From NCBI GenBank assembly GCA_017744315.1, contig JAGIBN010000002.1, positions 248,001 to 312,000 on the forward strand: a DNA stretch of 64,000 bases, given 5' to 3'. Made by a program: the position numbers and the translations under genes. This document shows, in pieces, positions 29,339-41,218 of this stretch (position 1 is its first letter; every line of letters starts with the position of its first letter). The notes beneath the pieces were generated by a model. That model did not search any database. It saw only the letters and a program-made list of their open reading frames with translations, and was not told the origin of the DNA. This DNA is from Porphyrobacter sp. GTDB taxonomy: Bacteria; Pseudomonadota; Alphaproteobacteria; Sphingomonadales; Sphingomonadaceae.

Positions 29339-30406
29339 CTACCCGGTTGGAATTGTCACCAGGGGCGCGTTGGTGTCGCTGCTGGTATCGTTCAGTGACA
29401 TCAGGACCTGGGCGATGAGAAAGCTCCGCTTCGATTCAACGTCGGTCCCATCGATCCAGAACCAGTATCCGCGATAGCGGATGGCGACGTGCGGATCGGT
29501 GGGGCGGGATTTGCCGCTTCTGATCCGAATCAGCGGTGCGCTTCCCTCGGGCAGTGATTGGGCAGCCGCAGTCTGGTCCGCGTGCTCTGGTGGAATCTCG
29601 ACCCCTTGGGCCATCTCCGCGAGAATCTCGAACATCGACCGGGTGGTTATGGCGAGCTGATTGGGTTCTGTCGGCGAGGCGGCGAATATGATGCTCAACC
29701 GGCTGCCGTCGCCCGAGAGGTTCAAGGTCCGGCGGACAAATTCCAGGTCAGCACGGTCACTGTCGGAAAGTTCTGCCAAGGAGCGTGCAGGGGTGGCGAC
29801 AAATCCGCCTCCGTTCGCCCTGGCCACGTCCATCGCGATCGCGCGATTGCGTTGCAGGCGCTCGAGAGCGGCGAGGACCGGCTCGAACTCTGGATCCTCT
29901 GCTTGCGCGAACAACATGGCCCGGCTGTGTTGGGTTACTCCGTTGATCGAGCGGATGCCGACCCGGAACAAGGGGCCGACTGACCAACCGGCCTCAACCA
30001 TCCCGAGAAGGGTGGCGGGAGCCAGCGGCGCCAGCAAGGCACGGGAATAATGATCGCCCGACAAGGGCGTGTAGGTAATGGTCGGGGTTTCGCGGAGCAG
30101 GATCTCGCCACCGACAACTCCGGCCGAATCGTCGGGCGGAGGACTGACGCTCAGTTCCCCCCGGACCGAGCCTTCTCTTGTATATTGGCTGATCACCGAG
30201 GTGACATCGAGCACCAGCGGCGGCTCGCCGTACCGTATGGCGACTATGTTGAGGAGCAACTCCTCCTTGTCGGTCTCTCGCAGATGCTGGGCATAATCCG
30301 AACGATCGACGCCCAGTTGCTGCGGACCAAGGCTTGAGCAAGCCGTCAGCGACAGGGGCAGCGTCGCAAGGATGAGACGCGTGCGCCAAGAGAGCGCTTG
30401 GCTCAT
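29339..30406 (-). CDS. Predicted lipoprotein, unknown function
   Basis: 355 residues. The N-terminal signal LILATLPLSLTACSS contains a lipobox with the lipidated cysteine at about residue 23. The mature part has no recognised catalytic domain; there is an Ala-rich stretch around the middle and a C-terminal RYRGYWFWIDGTD segment. Similar proteins are conserved hypotheticals in proteobacteria. The ribosome site is weak (AGAGAA about 10 bases upstream). The following 195 bases up to the tRNA gene hold nothing I can identify. Confidence 0.8.
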   Translation of the reverse strand: MSQALSWRTRLILATLPLSLTACSSLGPQQLGVDRSDYAQHLRETDKEELLLNIVAIRYGEPPLVLDVTSVISQYTREGSVRGELSVSPPPDDSAGVVGGEILLRETPTITYTPLSGDHYSRALLAPLAPATLLGMVEAGWSVGPLFRVGIRSINGVTQHSRAMLFAQAEDPEFEPVLAALERLQRNRAIAMDVARANGGGFVATPARSLAELSDSDRADLEFVRRTLNLSGDGSRLSIIFAASPTEPNQLAITTRSMFEILAEMAQGVEIPPEHADQTAAAQSLPEGSAPLIRIRSGKSRPTDPHVAIRYRGYWFWIDGTDVESKRSFLIAQVLMSLNDTSSDTNAPLVTIPTG

Positions 30407-30601
30407 TCAGCCGCGTTCTCTTGCTGGGGGTCTCTGGCATCGGAATCCGTGCCAGTATTCGAACCAATCATCGCGTCGATGCCATACCCTTCAGCATCGA
30501 GCTTGGCATAGCTCGCCTGCGGGTCACATCAGGGTAATCACGGGTAACGGGCTTGGCCGCTCCTGCCGATGGGCAGTGATGCGCGGCAGCGGGCTATGAA
30601 A

Positions 30602-30676
30602 TGGCTCCCCGAGTTGGATTCGAACCAACGACCAAGTGATTAACAGTCACCTACTCTACCGCTGAGCTATCGGGGA
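30602..30676 (-). tRNA. tRNA-Asn (GTT), CCA encoded
   Basis: On the minus strand the acceptor TCCCCGA pairs with TCGGGGA, followed by discriminator G and an encoded CCA (30604-30602). The D-arm GCTCAGCGGTAGAGT, the anticodon loop CTGTTAA with anticodon GTT, and the T-arm GTTGGTTCGAATCCAAC complete the cloverleaf. It stands alone between the lipoprotein gene and nadK; no attachment-site duplication or integrase is seen beside it. Confidence 0.97.
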
Positions 30677-30749
30677 GCAGCCGCGCGGGCAGGGGTGCGC
30701 CTATATGGGCGGCCTTCCGCTTTGACAAGCCCGAGTTGTGGGAAAAGAT

Positions 30750-31595
30750 TCAGTAGGCGAATTGCTCCGCCACGATGCGGTCGTCGAGCGCGTGTCCGGG
30801 GTCGAACAGCAGGGTCATTTCGCGGGAATTATCGATTTCCAGGCGAACTTCGGCGACGTCGCGCAGCTCCTTCTGGTCGGCCACCACCGAAACGGGGCGC
30901 TTCTTGGGATCGAGCACGCGAAAAGTGACTCGGCTGCGATCCGGCAGAACGGCGCCTTTCCAGCGGCGCGGCCTGAAAGGGCTAATCGGGGTCAGCGCCA
31001 GCATCCGCGAATCGAGCGGCAGAATCGGTCCGTTCGCGGAATAGTTGTAGGCGGTCGAGCCGACCGGCGTCGCCAGGAGCACGCCGTCTCCGGCGAGTTC
31101 GGCGATTCTCACCCGTTCGTTGACGCTGATTTCGATCTTCGCCGTCTGGCGGGTTTCGCGCAGCAGCGAGACTTCGTTGATCGCATAGAAGCTCTGGGTT
31201 TCGCCCGACTGGGTGACCGCTTCCATCCGTAGCGGCGCCACGGCGATCGGCCGGGCCTTTGCCATCCTGTCGAGCAGGCGGCAGCCCTTGGTGTAGCGAT
31301 TCATCAGGAAACCGACCGTGCCGAGATTGAGGCCGTAGACCGGACGCAGCGAATTCTCTTCGATCATGCGGTGCATGGTTTCGAGCATGAAGCCGTCACC
31401 GCCCAACACGACGGCAGCATCGGCCTCTTCGAGCGGCACCCACTCGGTACAGCCCACCAGCTCTGCGGCCGCTTCCTGGGCCCGGTCCGTGGGCGAGGCC
31501 AGCAGCGCAAGTTTCTTGTAAGTAATGACGGCTTCCCCCTTAGTCGGCTTCCACAGCCTATGGTCGGCCGTCCCGATTTGCAACGCGCCCTGCAA
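30750..31595 (-). CDS. nadK: NAD kinase
   Basis: Phosphorylates NAD to NADP. The family motifs are present: AVVLGGDGFMLETMH (GGDG), LNLGTVGFLMN, and the C-terminal LTPISPFRPRRW segment. The coordinates use the longest legal start, TTG at 31595, but the protein probably begins at the ATT codon 31526-31524: the conserved sequence starts there (TYKKLALLASPT) and the strong ribosome site AAGGGGGA lies just before it. No ATG or GTG is available between. That would give 258 residues, normal for the short alphaproteobacterial enzyme. Confidence 0.92.
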   Translation of the reverse strand: MQGALQIGTADHRLWKPTKGEAVITYKKLALLASPTDRAQEAAAELVGCTEWVPLEEADAAVVLGGDGFMLETMHRMIEENSLRPVYGLNLGTVGFLMNRYTKGCRLLDRMAKARPIAVAPLRMEAVTQSGETQSFYAINEVSLLRETRQTAKIEISVNERVRIAELAGDGVLLATPVGSTAYNYSANGPILPLDSRMLALTPISPFRPRRWKGAVLPDRSRVTFRVLDPKKRPVSVVADQKELRDVAEVRLEIDNSREMTLLFDPGHALDDRIVAEQFAY

Positions 31596-32435
31596 GACAG
31601 GAGACGGACGATCAAGGATCGGTCACATGCGCCGCCATGGAAAACATGGTCTTGGGGCAGGATCGTCGAAAGAAGCCGAACCGGCGCGAGGACGCGGGGC
31701 GGTCATCCGGGGCCACGCTCGAAACAGCGATGCAGCGCGGTGAGATCGAGGTTCTATTCCAGCCAGTGTTCGCCGCGGATGGGGGCGCCTTGATCGGCGC
31801 CGAAGCTCTCGCGCGCTGGCAGCACCCCGAGCATGTCCTCATCGGAGGCGCAGAGCTGTTTGAGACGGCCGAACGGGCCGGCATCGTAGGTCAGCTGTCG
31901 CGCCATGTCGCGAAAACGGCCTTGGCCCTGGCCTCTCGCTGGGAGCGCGACCTGCGGATGTCGCTCAATGTCACCGCTGCCGACTTAGCCGAGCCGAACT
32001 TCGCCGAATCTCTGGCCGATGCGATTGCCGAGACGGGTTTTGAGCCCACGAGACTGACGATAGAGATCACCGAACAAGTGCTCGTCGCCAATCTCGAACC
32101 CTCAGCCATGCAACTGCGACAACTGGCCGAACGCGGCATCAGGATCGCGCTCGACGATTTCGGCGCCGGCTTCTGTAATTTCCGCTACCTGCAACGCCTG
32201 CCGCTGCACGGTCTCAAGCTCGACGCCAGCTTGATCGAGGGTGTCGATACGAGCTCGCGCGATCTTGCGGTTCTGCGCGGCATCCTGGCCATGGCGCAGG
32301 CGCTGGACCTGGACGTAATTGCCGAAGGGGTCGAGCGGCAGGGCCAGCTCGACGCCATCGTGGGCGAGGGCTGTGTCGCTTGGCAGGGCTTCCTCGGCGC
32401 CAAGCCTCTCACGGCCGCGGAGTTCACCGAGTTCG

Positions 32436-35927
<3,492 letters not shown>

Positions 35928-36059
35928 TGTGATGTCCAAGCTTTGGGCGGTCTGTCTGTTCCGGGCACGCAGCAAAGCCCAGCCGCGCATTCCGGAAAGG
36001 TTGCGCTGCCGGGTCGTTTTTCTGGCCGCTGCCCTATGCGATGGGCAGCGGAGCGCAAG

Positions 36060-36329
36060 TCATATGGTTACGTAGTCGAGCTTTTGCAGCGCCAGCATCT
36101 GTGGACCGACAAACCGTTCGGGTGCTGTCTGAGACCGGAGGGCCCAGGCCATGACGTCGACGTCATCCTCGTCCAGCAGGGCTTCGAACCAGATCAGCGC
36201 GGGCTCGTCCCACGAGGCGTGGTGATGATCGAAGAACCCGCCGAAGATATAGTCCGCCTCCCGCGTACCGCGATGCCAGGCACGAAATTTGGCGCGGGCG
36301 AGGCGAGGGGAGAGATCCGGATCGGACAT
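36060..36329 (-). CDS. sdhE: Succinate dehydrogenase flavinylation factor SdhE (DUF339)
   Basis: Small protein of 89 residues that promotes covalent FAD attachment to the succinate dehydrogenase flavoprotein. The diagnostic RGTREAD (RGxxE) motif follows ARAKFRAWH, and the rest, with FDHHHASWDEPALIWFEALL, fits the five-helix family. It sits between mfd and recG, its usual alphaproteobacterial position. The start at 36329 is the only ATG in frame near the conserved N-terminus. Confidence 0.95.
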   Translation of the reverse strand: MSDPDLSPRLARAKFRAWHRGTREADYIFGGFFDHHHASWDEPALIWFEALLDEDDVDVMAWALRSQTAPERFVGPQMLALQKLDYVTI

Positions 36330-36388
36330 AGTCGCCCCCCTACGCGCGCACTTCGGTTACCTCAAGCTTCCGATAGGGAGAACAACGA

Positions 36389-36455
36389 AGCAACCCAATG
36401 CGGCCTGACCCGCATCGGATTGCTCCGTCGCTCCTCTCCTCGCAGTGACGAGGAG
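36389..36455. repeat. REP-like double palindrome
   Basis: Two adjacent hairpins fill the gap between the hemerythrin stop and sdhE. The first has 15-base arms (36389-36403 and 36410-36424) with two mismatched positions around a six-base loop. The second has perfect arms CTCCTCG and CGAGGAG (36436-36442, 36449-36455). On the minus strand it reads like the widespread proteobacterial intergenic element that includes CACTGCGAGGAG and GAGCAATCC. It may also end hemerythrin transcription. Confidence 0.65.
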
Positions 36456-36461
36456 TACGGC

Positions 36462-36974
36462 TCAGGCGGCCTGCAACTGGAGGGTTGCAAGTTTCGCTGG
36501 CGGCAGTCCGCCGTTTTCCGCCTTGGCCATCAACTCTTGTTTTCGTGCCCACATTTGATCGCGAAGGGCGACCAGGTCGACATCGGTTTCGCGGCATTGG
36601 GCGAACATGCCTTCGCCGCGCATCTCTTCTTCATGGACGTGATGCGTGATCTCTTCGGACAGCACCTTCACCTTGGCTTCGAAGAACTCGTCGCCTCCGC
36701 CGTTCGCCATGATGTCATTGATCAGGACCTTGGCGCCGTCGTGCTCCACATAGGCTTCGTCGAGCGTGCCGTCCTCGATCTTGCCCCGGAATGCAGGGTA
36801 GAAAATCTCTTCTTCGATCTGCGCATGGATCTTGAGCTCGTTGCAAATCTGCTCGGCCAATCCGAGCTTGCGATCATTTCCGCGAGCATTCTCAAACTGT
36901 TCGAACAGTGCCTCGACCTTGCGATGATCGGCCTTCAGCAGGGCGATCGCGTCGGTGAATTCCTGTTGCGCCAT
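36462..36974 (-). CDS. Hemerythrin HHE domain protein
   Basis: 170-residue four-helix protein with the di-iron ligand pattern of the HHE cation-binding family: KADHRKVEALFEQFE, KIHAQIEEEIFYPAF, EHDGAKVLI and ITHHVHEEE. Such proteins bind oxygen or iron and are linked to oxidative or nitrosative stress; the exact role is unknown. The start at 36974 has AGGAG seven bases upstream. It is divergent from recG, with a TTAA-N7-TTAA site in between. Confidence 0.92.
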   Translation of the reverse strand: MAQQEFTDAIALLKADHRKVEALFEQFENARGNDRKLGLAEQICNELKIHAQIEEEIFYPAFRGKIEDGTLDEAYVEHDGAKVLINDIMANGGGDEFFEAKVKVLSEEITHHVHEEEMRGEGMFAQCRETDVDLVALRDQMWARKQELMAKAENGGLPPAKLATLQLQAA

Positions 36975-37044
36975 GTCTTGCTCCTCTTCTTCGAGACTCG
37001 AAGTCCTCACACCGCCAATCCGCCGCGGGTGCCGCCGTTCCGGC

Positions 37045-37059
37045 TTAAACCGATGTTAA
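37045..37059. promoter_or_regulatory. Perfect CtrA-type site TTAA-N7-TTAA
   Basis: TTAA (37045-37048), seven bases, TTAA (37056-37059) lies in the divergent region between the hemerythrin gene and recG, 71 bases from one start and 49 from the other. It matches the full alphaproteobacterial CtrA core. AT-rich motifs are rare in this GC-rich sequence, but one site may occur by chance. Confidence 0.45.
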
Positions 37060-37107
37060 GAGGCGAGCCGCCTTCCGGGTGGCGCAGAATGCGAATAGAG
37101 AGGGTTC

Positions 37108-39174
37108 ATGCGCCCCGAGACGCTCAACCCGCTGTTTGCCGAAACCGAGAGCCTCGAAGGCGTCGGGCCTAAACTGAAGAAGCCGCTGGATAAGCTGGGG
37201 CTGACGCGGGTGAGGGACCTCGCCTACCATCTGCCCGACAGGTTCGTTCAACGTCACGCGGTTGCCGATCTCGACGAGGCGCAGGTGGGTGAGCAGATCA
37301 TCGTGCCGCTGACAGTGGTCGAGCACCGTGCCAGTCCAAACAACAGGGCGCCGCATCGGGTGCTGACCCGCGATACCAAGGGCAATGTCTGCGCGCTCGT
37401 CTATTTCGGGAAGGCGTCCTACACCGCCCGGAAGTTGTTTCCGCCGGGCGAAAAGCGCTGGATCGCGGGCAAGCTCGAACAGTACGATCAGTGGCTGCAA
37501 ATTGTCCATCCCGACCACGTTGCGGAGGACAGTGCGGGCCTCGTCGGGCATCAGGTTGAGGCGGTATATTCGCTCGCCGAAGGACTGACCCAGCCCAAGG
37601 TAGCCCATCTTACGCAGCAGGCGCTGCAGCGCACTCCCGAGTTGCCCGAATGGATCGAGCCAGGTGTGCTGGACCGCCACAAGTGGCCGGCCTGGCGCGA
37701 TGCCCTGGTACTCGCTCATCGGGGCGAAAGTCCCGCGGCGCGCGACCGGCTCGCTTACGACGAGCTCCTCGCCAATAGTCTCGCGCTGATGCTGGTTCGC
37801 GCCGACAACCGCAAACGCCGCGGACAGCCGCTGTCGGGCGACGGGCGGTTGCGGGACAAGCTCTCACTGCCGTTCCCGCTGACGGGTGCCCAGCGGCGCT
37901 CGATCAGTGAGATCGAAGGCGATCTTGCGCAGACCTCGCCGATGCTGCGGTTGCTGCAGGGCGATGTTGGTGCGGGCAAGACCGTGGTCGCGCTCGAAGC
38001 CATGCTGATCGCGGTCGAAGCCGGCGCGCAGGCGGCAATGCTGGCGCCGACGGAGATACTCGCCCGCCAACATTTCGACACGCTGAGGAAGATGGCCGGC
38101 CCGACTGGCGTGAACATCGCCTTGCTAACCGGGCGCGACAAGGGTCGGGCTCGGGAATCGATCCTCATGGGTCTGGTGGATGGCAGCGTAGACATCGTCG
38201 TCGGCACCCATGCGATCTTCCAGGAGACGGTGTCCTACAAGAACCTAGCTTTGGTGGTGATCGACGAGCAGCATCGCTTCGGTGTGGGCCAACGCCTGAT
38301 GCTGACGCAAAAGGGCCGGGTTACTCCGCACTGCCTCGCCATGACGGCGACCCCGATCCCGCGAACTCTGACCTTGGCCCAATACGGTGAGATGGACGTG
38401 AGCCGTCTCGATGAGATGCCTCCCGGGCGCCAGGCCATCGACACGCGGGTGATAGCCATCGATCGCCTGTCGGACGTGGCAGACGGCGTGGCGCGCCATC
38501 TTGAGACCGGTCAGCAGGCCTACTGGGTTTGTCCGATGGTGCGAGGTAGCGAGCATGAGACCGAAGACCTCGCTGCCGCTGAGGCCCGCTTCACGTCGTT
38601 GCAGGCGCGGTTCGGTGATGCGGTGGTGCTCGTTCACGGGCAGCTGAAGCCCGAGCTCAAGGATGCCGCGATGGAGCGGTTCGTGCGCGGTGAGGCGCGG
38701 TTGCTCGTCGCCACGACGGTGATCGAGGTTGGGGTCGACGTCCCCAACGCGACCCTGATGGTGATCGAGCAGGCCGAGCGTTTCGGCCTCGCTCAGCTTC
38801 ACCAGCTACGCGGACGCGTGGGGAGAGGTAGCGCCAAGTCGGTCTGTCTGCTCTTGCGAAGCGAGCAGCTAAGCGAAGTTGGCCGCGAGCGCCTGGCCTT
38901 GATGCGCGAAACTCAGGATGGCTTCCGCCTCGCCGAAGAGGACCTGCGCTTGCGCGGTGGCGGAGAGTTACTCGGGACGCGGCAATCGGGCGACACGCCG
39001 TTTCGCATCGCCGATCTCGAACAGATCAGCCGCCTTCTGCCGATGGCGAGCGATGATGCCCGTCTGCTCGTAGAGCGCGACGGCGGCCTCGCCTCAGAGC
39101 GAGGGGAAGCCGCGCGGACGCTACTCTACTTGTTCGAGCGGGACTGGGGTGTCCAGTTGCTCAGGGGCGGTTGA
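37108..39174 (+). CDS. recG: ATP-dependent DNA helicase RecG
   Basis: Branch-migrating helicase that remodels stalled forks. 688 residues. An N-terminal wedge/OB region (LAYHLPDRFVQRH) is followed by helicase motifs: Walker A GDVGAGKTVVALEA, DEQH box VVIDEQHRFGVGQR, MTATPIPRTLTL, and the C-terminal QLRGRVGRG and LRLRGGGELLGTRQSG segments. GAGAGGG precedes the ATG. It is the first gene on the plus strand after the divergent hemerythrin gene and converges with a small membrane protein nine bases downstream. Confidence 0.97.
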   Translation: MRPETLNPLFAETESLEGVGPKLKKPLDKLGLTRVRDLAYHLPDRFVQRHAVADLDEAQVGEQIIVPLTVVEHRASPNNRAPHRVLTRDTKGNVCALVYFGKASYTARKLFPPGEKRWIAGKLEQYDQWLQIVHPDHVAEDSAGLVGHQVEAVYSLAEGLTQPKVAHLTQQALQRTPELPEWIEPGVLDRHKWPAWRDALVLAHRGESPAARDRLAYDELLANSLALMLVRADNRKRRGQPLSGDGRLRDKLSLPFPLTGAQRRSISEIEGDLAQTSPMLRLLQGDVGAGKTVVALEAMLIAVEAGAQAAMLAPTEILARQHFDTLRKMAGPTGVNIALLTGRDKGRARESILMGLVDGSVDIVVGTHAIFQETVSYKNLALVVIDEQHRFGVGQRLMLTQKGRVTPHCLAMTATPIPRTLTLAQYGEMDVSRLDEMPPGRQAIDTRVIAIDRLSDVADGVARHLETGQQAYWVCPMVRGSEHETEDLAAAEARFTSLQARFGDAVVLVHGQLKPELKDAAMERFVRGEARLLVATTVIEVGVDVPNATLMVIEQAERFGLAQLHQLRGRVGRGSAKSVCLLLRSEQLSEVGRERLALMRETQDGFRLAEEDLRLRGGGELLGTRQSGDTPFRIADLEQISRLLPMASDDARLLVERDGGLASERGEAARTLLYLFERDWGVQLLRGG

Positions 39175-39182
39175 AACCGGAA

Positions 39183-39416
39183 TTACGGGCTGGCGGGGCT
39201 GTCGTTGCTGTCGATGAGCAGGAGGCCAGCAAGCAGGCCAACAATCACGACCACCGCAACGAGCATTGTGCTACCAGCAAAGGCGTCGCTATCGGCGACT
39301 TCGGTGCCGGTGCGAGCGATTGCTTCCGACGAGCCGTCTGCAGCTTGTGCCATCACCGGCATGCCGACCACCGAGGCCGCCAGAAACGATGCAAGAATGG
39401 TTCTACCAAGTTTCAC
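39183..39416 (-). CDS. Small exported/membrane protein, unknown
   Basis: 77 residues. It starts at GTG 39416, with GAAGGGGA eight bases upstream; an open frame extends 24 codons further without a ribosome site. A signal peptide (KLGRTILASFLAASVVGMPVM, cleavage near AQA) is followed by a short polar stretch and a C-terminal membrane helix (STMLVAVVVIVGLLAGLLL). A predicted type I single-pass small protein of unknown function, convergent with recG. Confidence 0.7.
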   Translation of the reverse strand: MKLGRTILASFLAASVVGMPVMAQAADGSSEAIARTGTEVADSDAFAGSTMLVAVVVIVGLLAGLLLIDSNDSPASP

Positions 39417-39501
39417 GATTCGATCCCCTTCGTGACGGATAGCAGCGGCACGATAATGCAGACTGCCTCGCCTCCAGATCGCACACACGTCTTAATAGTT
39501 G

Positions 39502-39516
39502 GTAACTCCGTTTTAA
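39502..39516. promoter_or_regulatory. Near-match CtrA-type site
   Basis: GTAA-N7-TTAA (39502-39505 and 39513-39516), seven of eight core bases of the CtrA pattern, lies about 86 bases upstream of the small membrane protein and 136 bases before the aldehyde dehydrogenase ATG. The call is weak alone; it is listed because a perfect site lies 2.4 kb away. Confidence 0.25.
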
Positions 39517-39651
39517 CGCTGTTCCCGCCGGTCGCCGTCCCGAACCACTTCATCGAATGAGCCGGCTGGGAGCGCTGATCGGACTGGCGAAACCGTGACG
39601 AGCCCCCATATCGGGGCCCGCTACGAAGCTCCGGAATTGAGAGGGTTCACC

Positions 39652-41085
39652 ATGCACGAATATCTCAAGCACTACATCGGCGGCGAATGGGTAACGAGCA
39701 CCGGCTCCGACACCAAAACCGTGGTGAATCCCGCGACTGAACAGCCGGTCAGTGAAGTCGTGCTCGGCACCGCGGAGGACGTGGACAAGGCGGTTGCGGC
39801 GGCGAAGAGAGCGTTTCCGGCGTGGTCACAGACCAGCAAGGAAGAGCGCCTCGAACTTCTTGCCAAGATCCAGGCTGAGTATGCGAAACGCATTCCCGAC
39901 ATCGCCAAGGCCATCAGTGAGGAAATGGGCGCGCCCATTTCGATCGCCGGCACCGCCCAGTCGGGCTCGGGCATGGGACACCTCGGCGCGACCATCGAAG
40001 CCTTGAAGAACTTCGAATTCGTCGAAAGCACCGGCAAAAACCACGTACTTTACGAAGCCGCAGGTATCGTCGCGCTGATCACGCCCTGGAACTGGCCGAT
40101 GAACCAGATCGTCGCCAAAGTCGCACCGGCTCTCGCGGCAGGCAATTGCGTGATCCTCAAGCCCAGCGAGCAGACCCCCGGCAGCGCGCAGATCTTCGCC
40201 GAGATCCTCGACGCCGCGGGCGTTCCGGCGGGCGTGTTCAATTTGGTCCAGGGAGATGGTCCCGGTGTGGGTACCGCGCTGGCCAAGCATGCCGATATCG
40301 ACATGATCAGCTTCACCGGCTCGACCCGGGCGGGCATTCAGGTGGCCAAGAACGCGGCCGATACCGTGAAGCGTGTCCACCAGGAACTGGGCGGCAAATC
40401 ACCTTTCATTGTCCTGCCGGGCACGCCGCTCGACCTAGCCCTGCCCGGCGGCGCGGGCGGCATTTTGCTCAACTCAGGCCAATCCTGCGTCGCACCCACG
40501 CGGTTTTTGATCCACAAGGACCAGTACGACGAAGCGATCGACAAGCTTGCCGGCATCTTCGGGGCGAAAGCCGTTGATGATCCGGCGAAGGAAGGTGACC
40601 ACATCGGTCCGGTCGTGAACCAGCCGCAGTTCGAGAAGATCCAGGGACTGATCGAAAAGGGCATCGCCGAGGGTGCTAAGGTTGCCGTCGGTGGTCCGGG
40701 CCGTCCGGAAGGCAAGGACAAAGGCTACTACGTGCAACCTACCGTCCTGCGTGACGTGACCAATGACATGACGGTGGCGCGCGAGGAGATCTTCGGACCC
40801 GTGCTGGTGGTTATCCCGTACAACGACGTGGATGAGGCGGTAGAGATTGCCAACGACACACCTTACGGTCTCGGGGCCTACATTGCCGGCAACCCGGCGG
40901 ATGCCGGCACCGTGGCCCGCAAGATCCGCGCGGGCTCTGTGTTCGTGAACTCTGGAGGTCTCGACTTCAACAGTCCGTTCGGCGGTTACAAGCAGTCGGG
41001 CAACGGCCGCGAGTTCGGCAAGTTCGGGCTCGAGGAATTCATGGAGAAGAAGTCGCTGATCGGGGAAGTTCCCGGCATCGGCTGA
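39652..41085 (+). CDS. NAD(P)-dependent aldehyde dehydrogenase
   Basis: 477-residue aldehyde dehydrogenase oxidising an aldehyde to its acid. The cofactor region ITPWNWPMNQIVAKVAPAL, the catalytic glutamate in HQELGGKSPFIV and the nucleophilic cysteine in NSGQSCVAPTR are intact; the late motif EEIFGPVLVV is present. The start at 39652 has GAGAGGG about seven bases upstream; the open frame extends 19 codons without support. The substrate cannot be read from the sequence. It converges with the cytochrome bd operon. Confidence 0.93.
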   Translation: MHEYLKHYIGGEWVTSTGSDTKTVVNPATEQPVSEVVLGTAEDVDKAVAAAKRAFPAWSQTSKEERLELLAKIQAEYAKRIPDIAKAISEEMGAPISIAGTAQSGSGMGHLGATIEALKNFEFVESTGKNHVLYEAAGIVALITPWNWPMNQIVAKVAPALAAGNCVILKPSEQTPGSAQIFAEILDAAGVPAGVFNLVQGDGPGVGTALAKHADIDMISFTGSTRAGIQVAKNAADTVKRVHQELGGKSPFIVLPGTPLDLALPGGAGGILLNSGQSCVAPTRFLIHKDQYDEAIDKLAGIFGAKAVDDPAKEGDHIGPVVNQPQFEKIQGLIEKGIAEGAKVAVGGPGRPEGKDKGYYVQPTVLRDVTNDMTVAREEIFGPVLVVIPYNDVDEAVEIANDTPYGLGAYIAGNPADAGTVARKIRAGSVFVNSGGLDFNSPFGGYKQSGNGREFGKFGLEEFMEKKSLIGEVPGIG

Positions 41086-41089
41086 GCTA

Positions 41090-41218
41090 TCAGGGGGCCA
41101 GCCACGCGCGGATGAGGAAGGCGACTGCGCCCAGTACCGCCACGCTGGCCCCCCAGATTGCCGCCATCCACAGAAGCCTTTGCCACAACGGAGCTTCCTT
41201 GGGTTCGATGGACGGCAT
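41090..41218 (-). CDS. DUF2474 small membrane subunit of the cytochrome bd operon
   Basis: 42-residue protein with one membrane helix, [19 protein letters not shown] followed by [12 protein letters not shown]2474 proteins of this size follow cydAB in the cyanide-insensitive oxidase type of operon and are thought to be a CydX-like accessory subunit. The ATG shares a base with the cydB stop (TGATG, 41220-41216), so it is translationally coupled. It is easily missed because of its length. Confidence 0.85.
   Translation of the reverse strand: MPSIEPKEAPLWQRLLWMAAIWGASVAVLGAVAFLIRAWLAP

Noticed and set aside
30602-30676. tRNA-Asn as an integration site
   Set aside because: No integrase, no direct repeat of the tRNA 3' end and no foreign-looking genes beside it.
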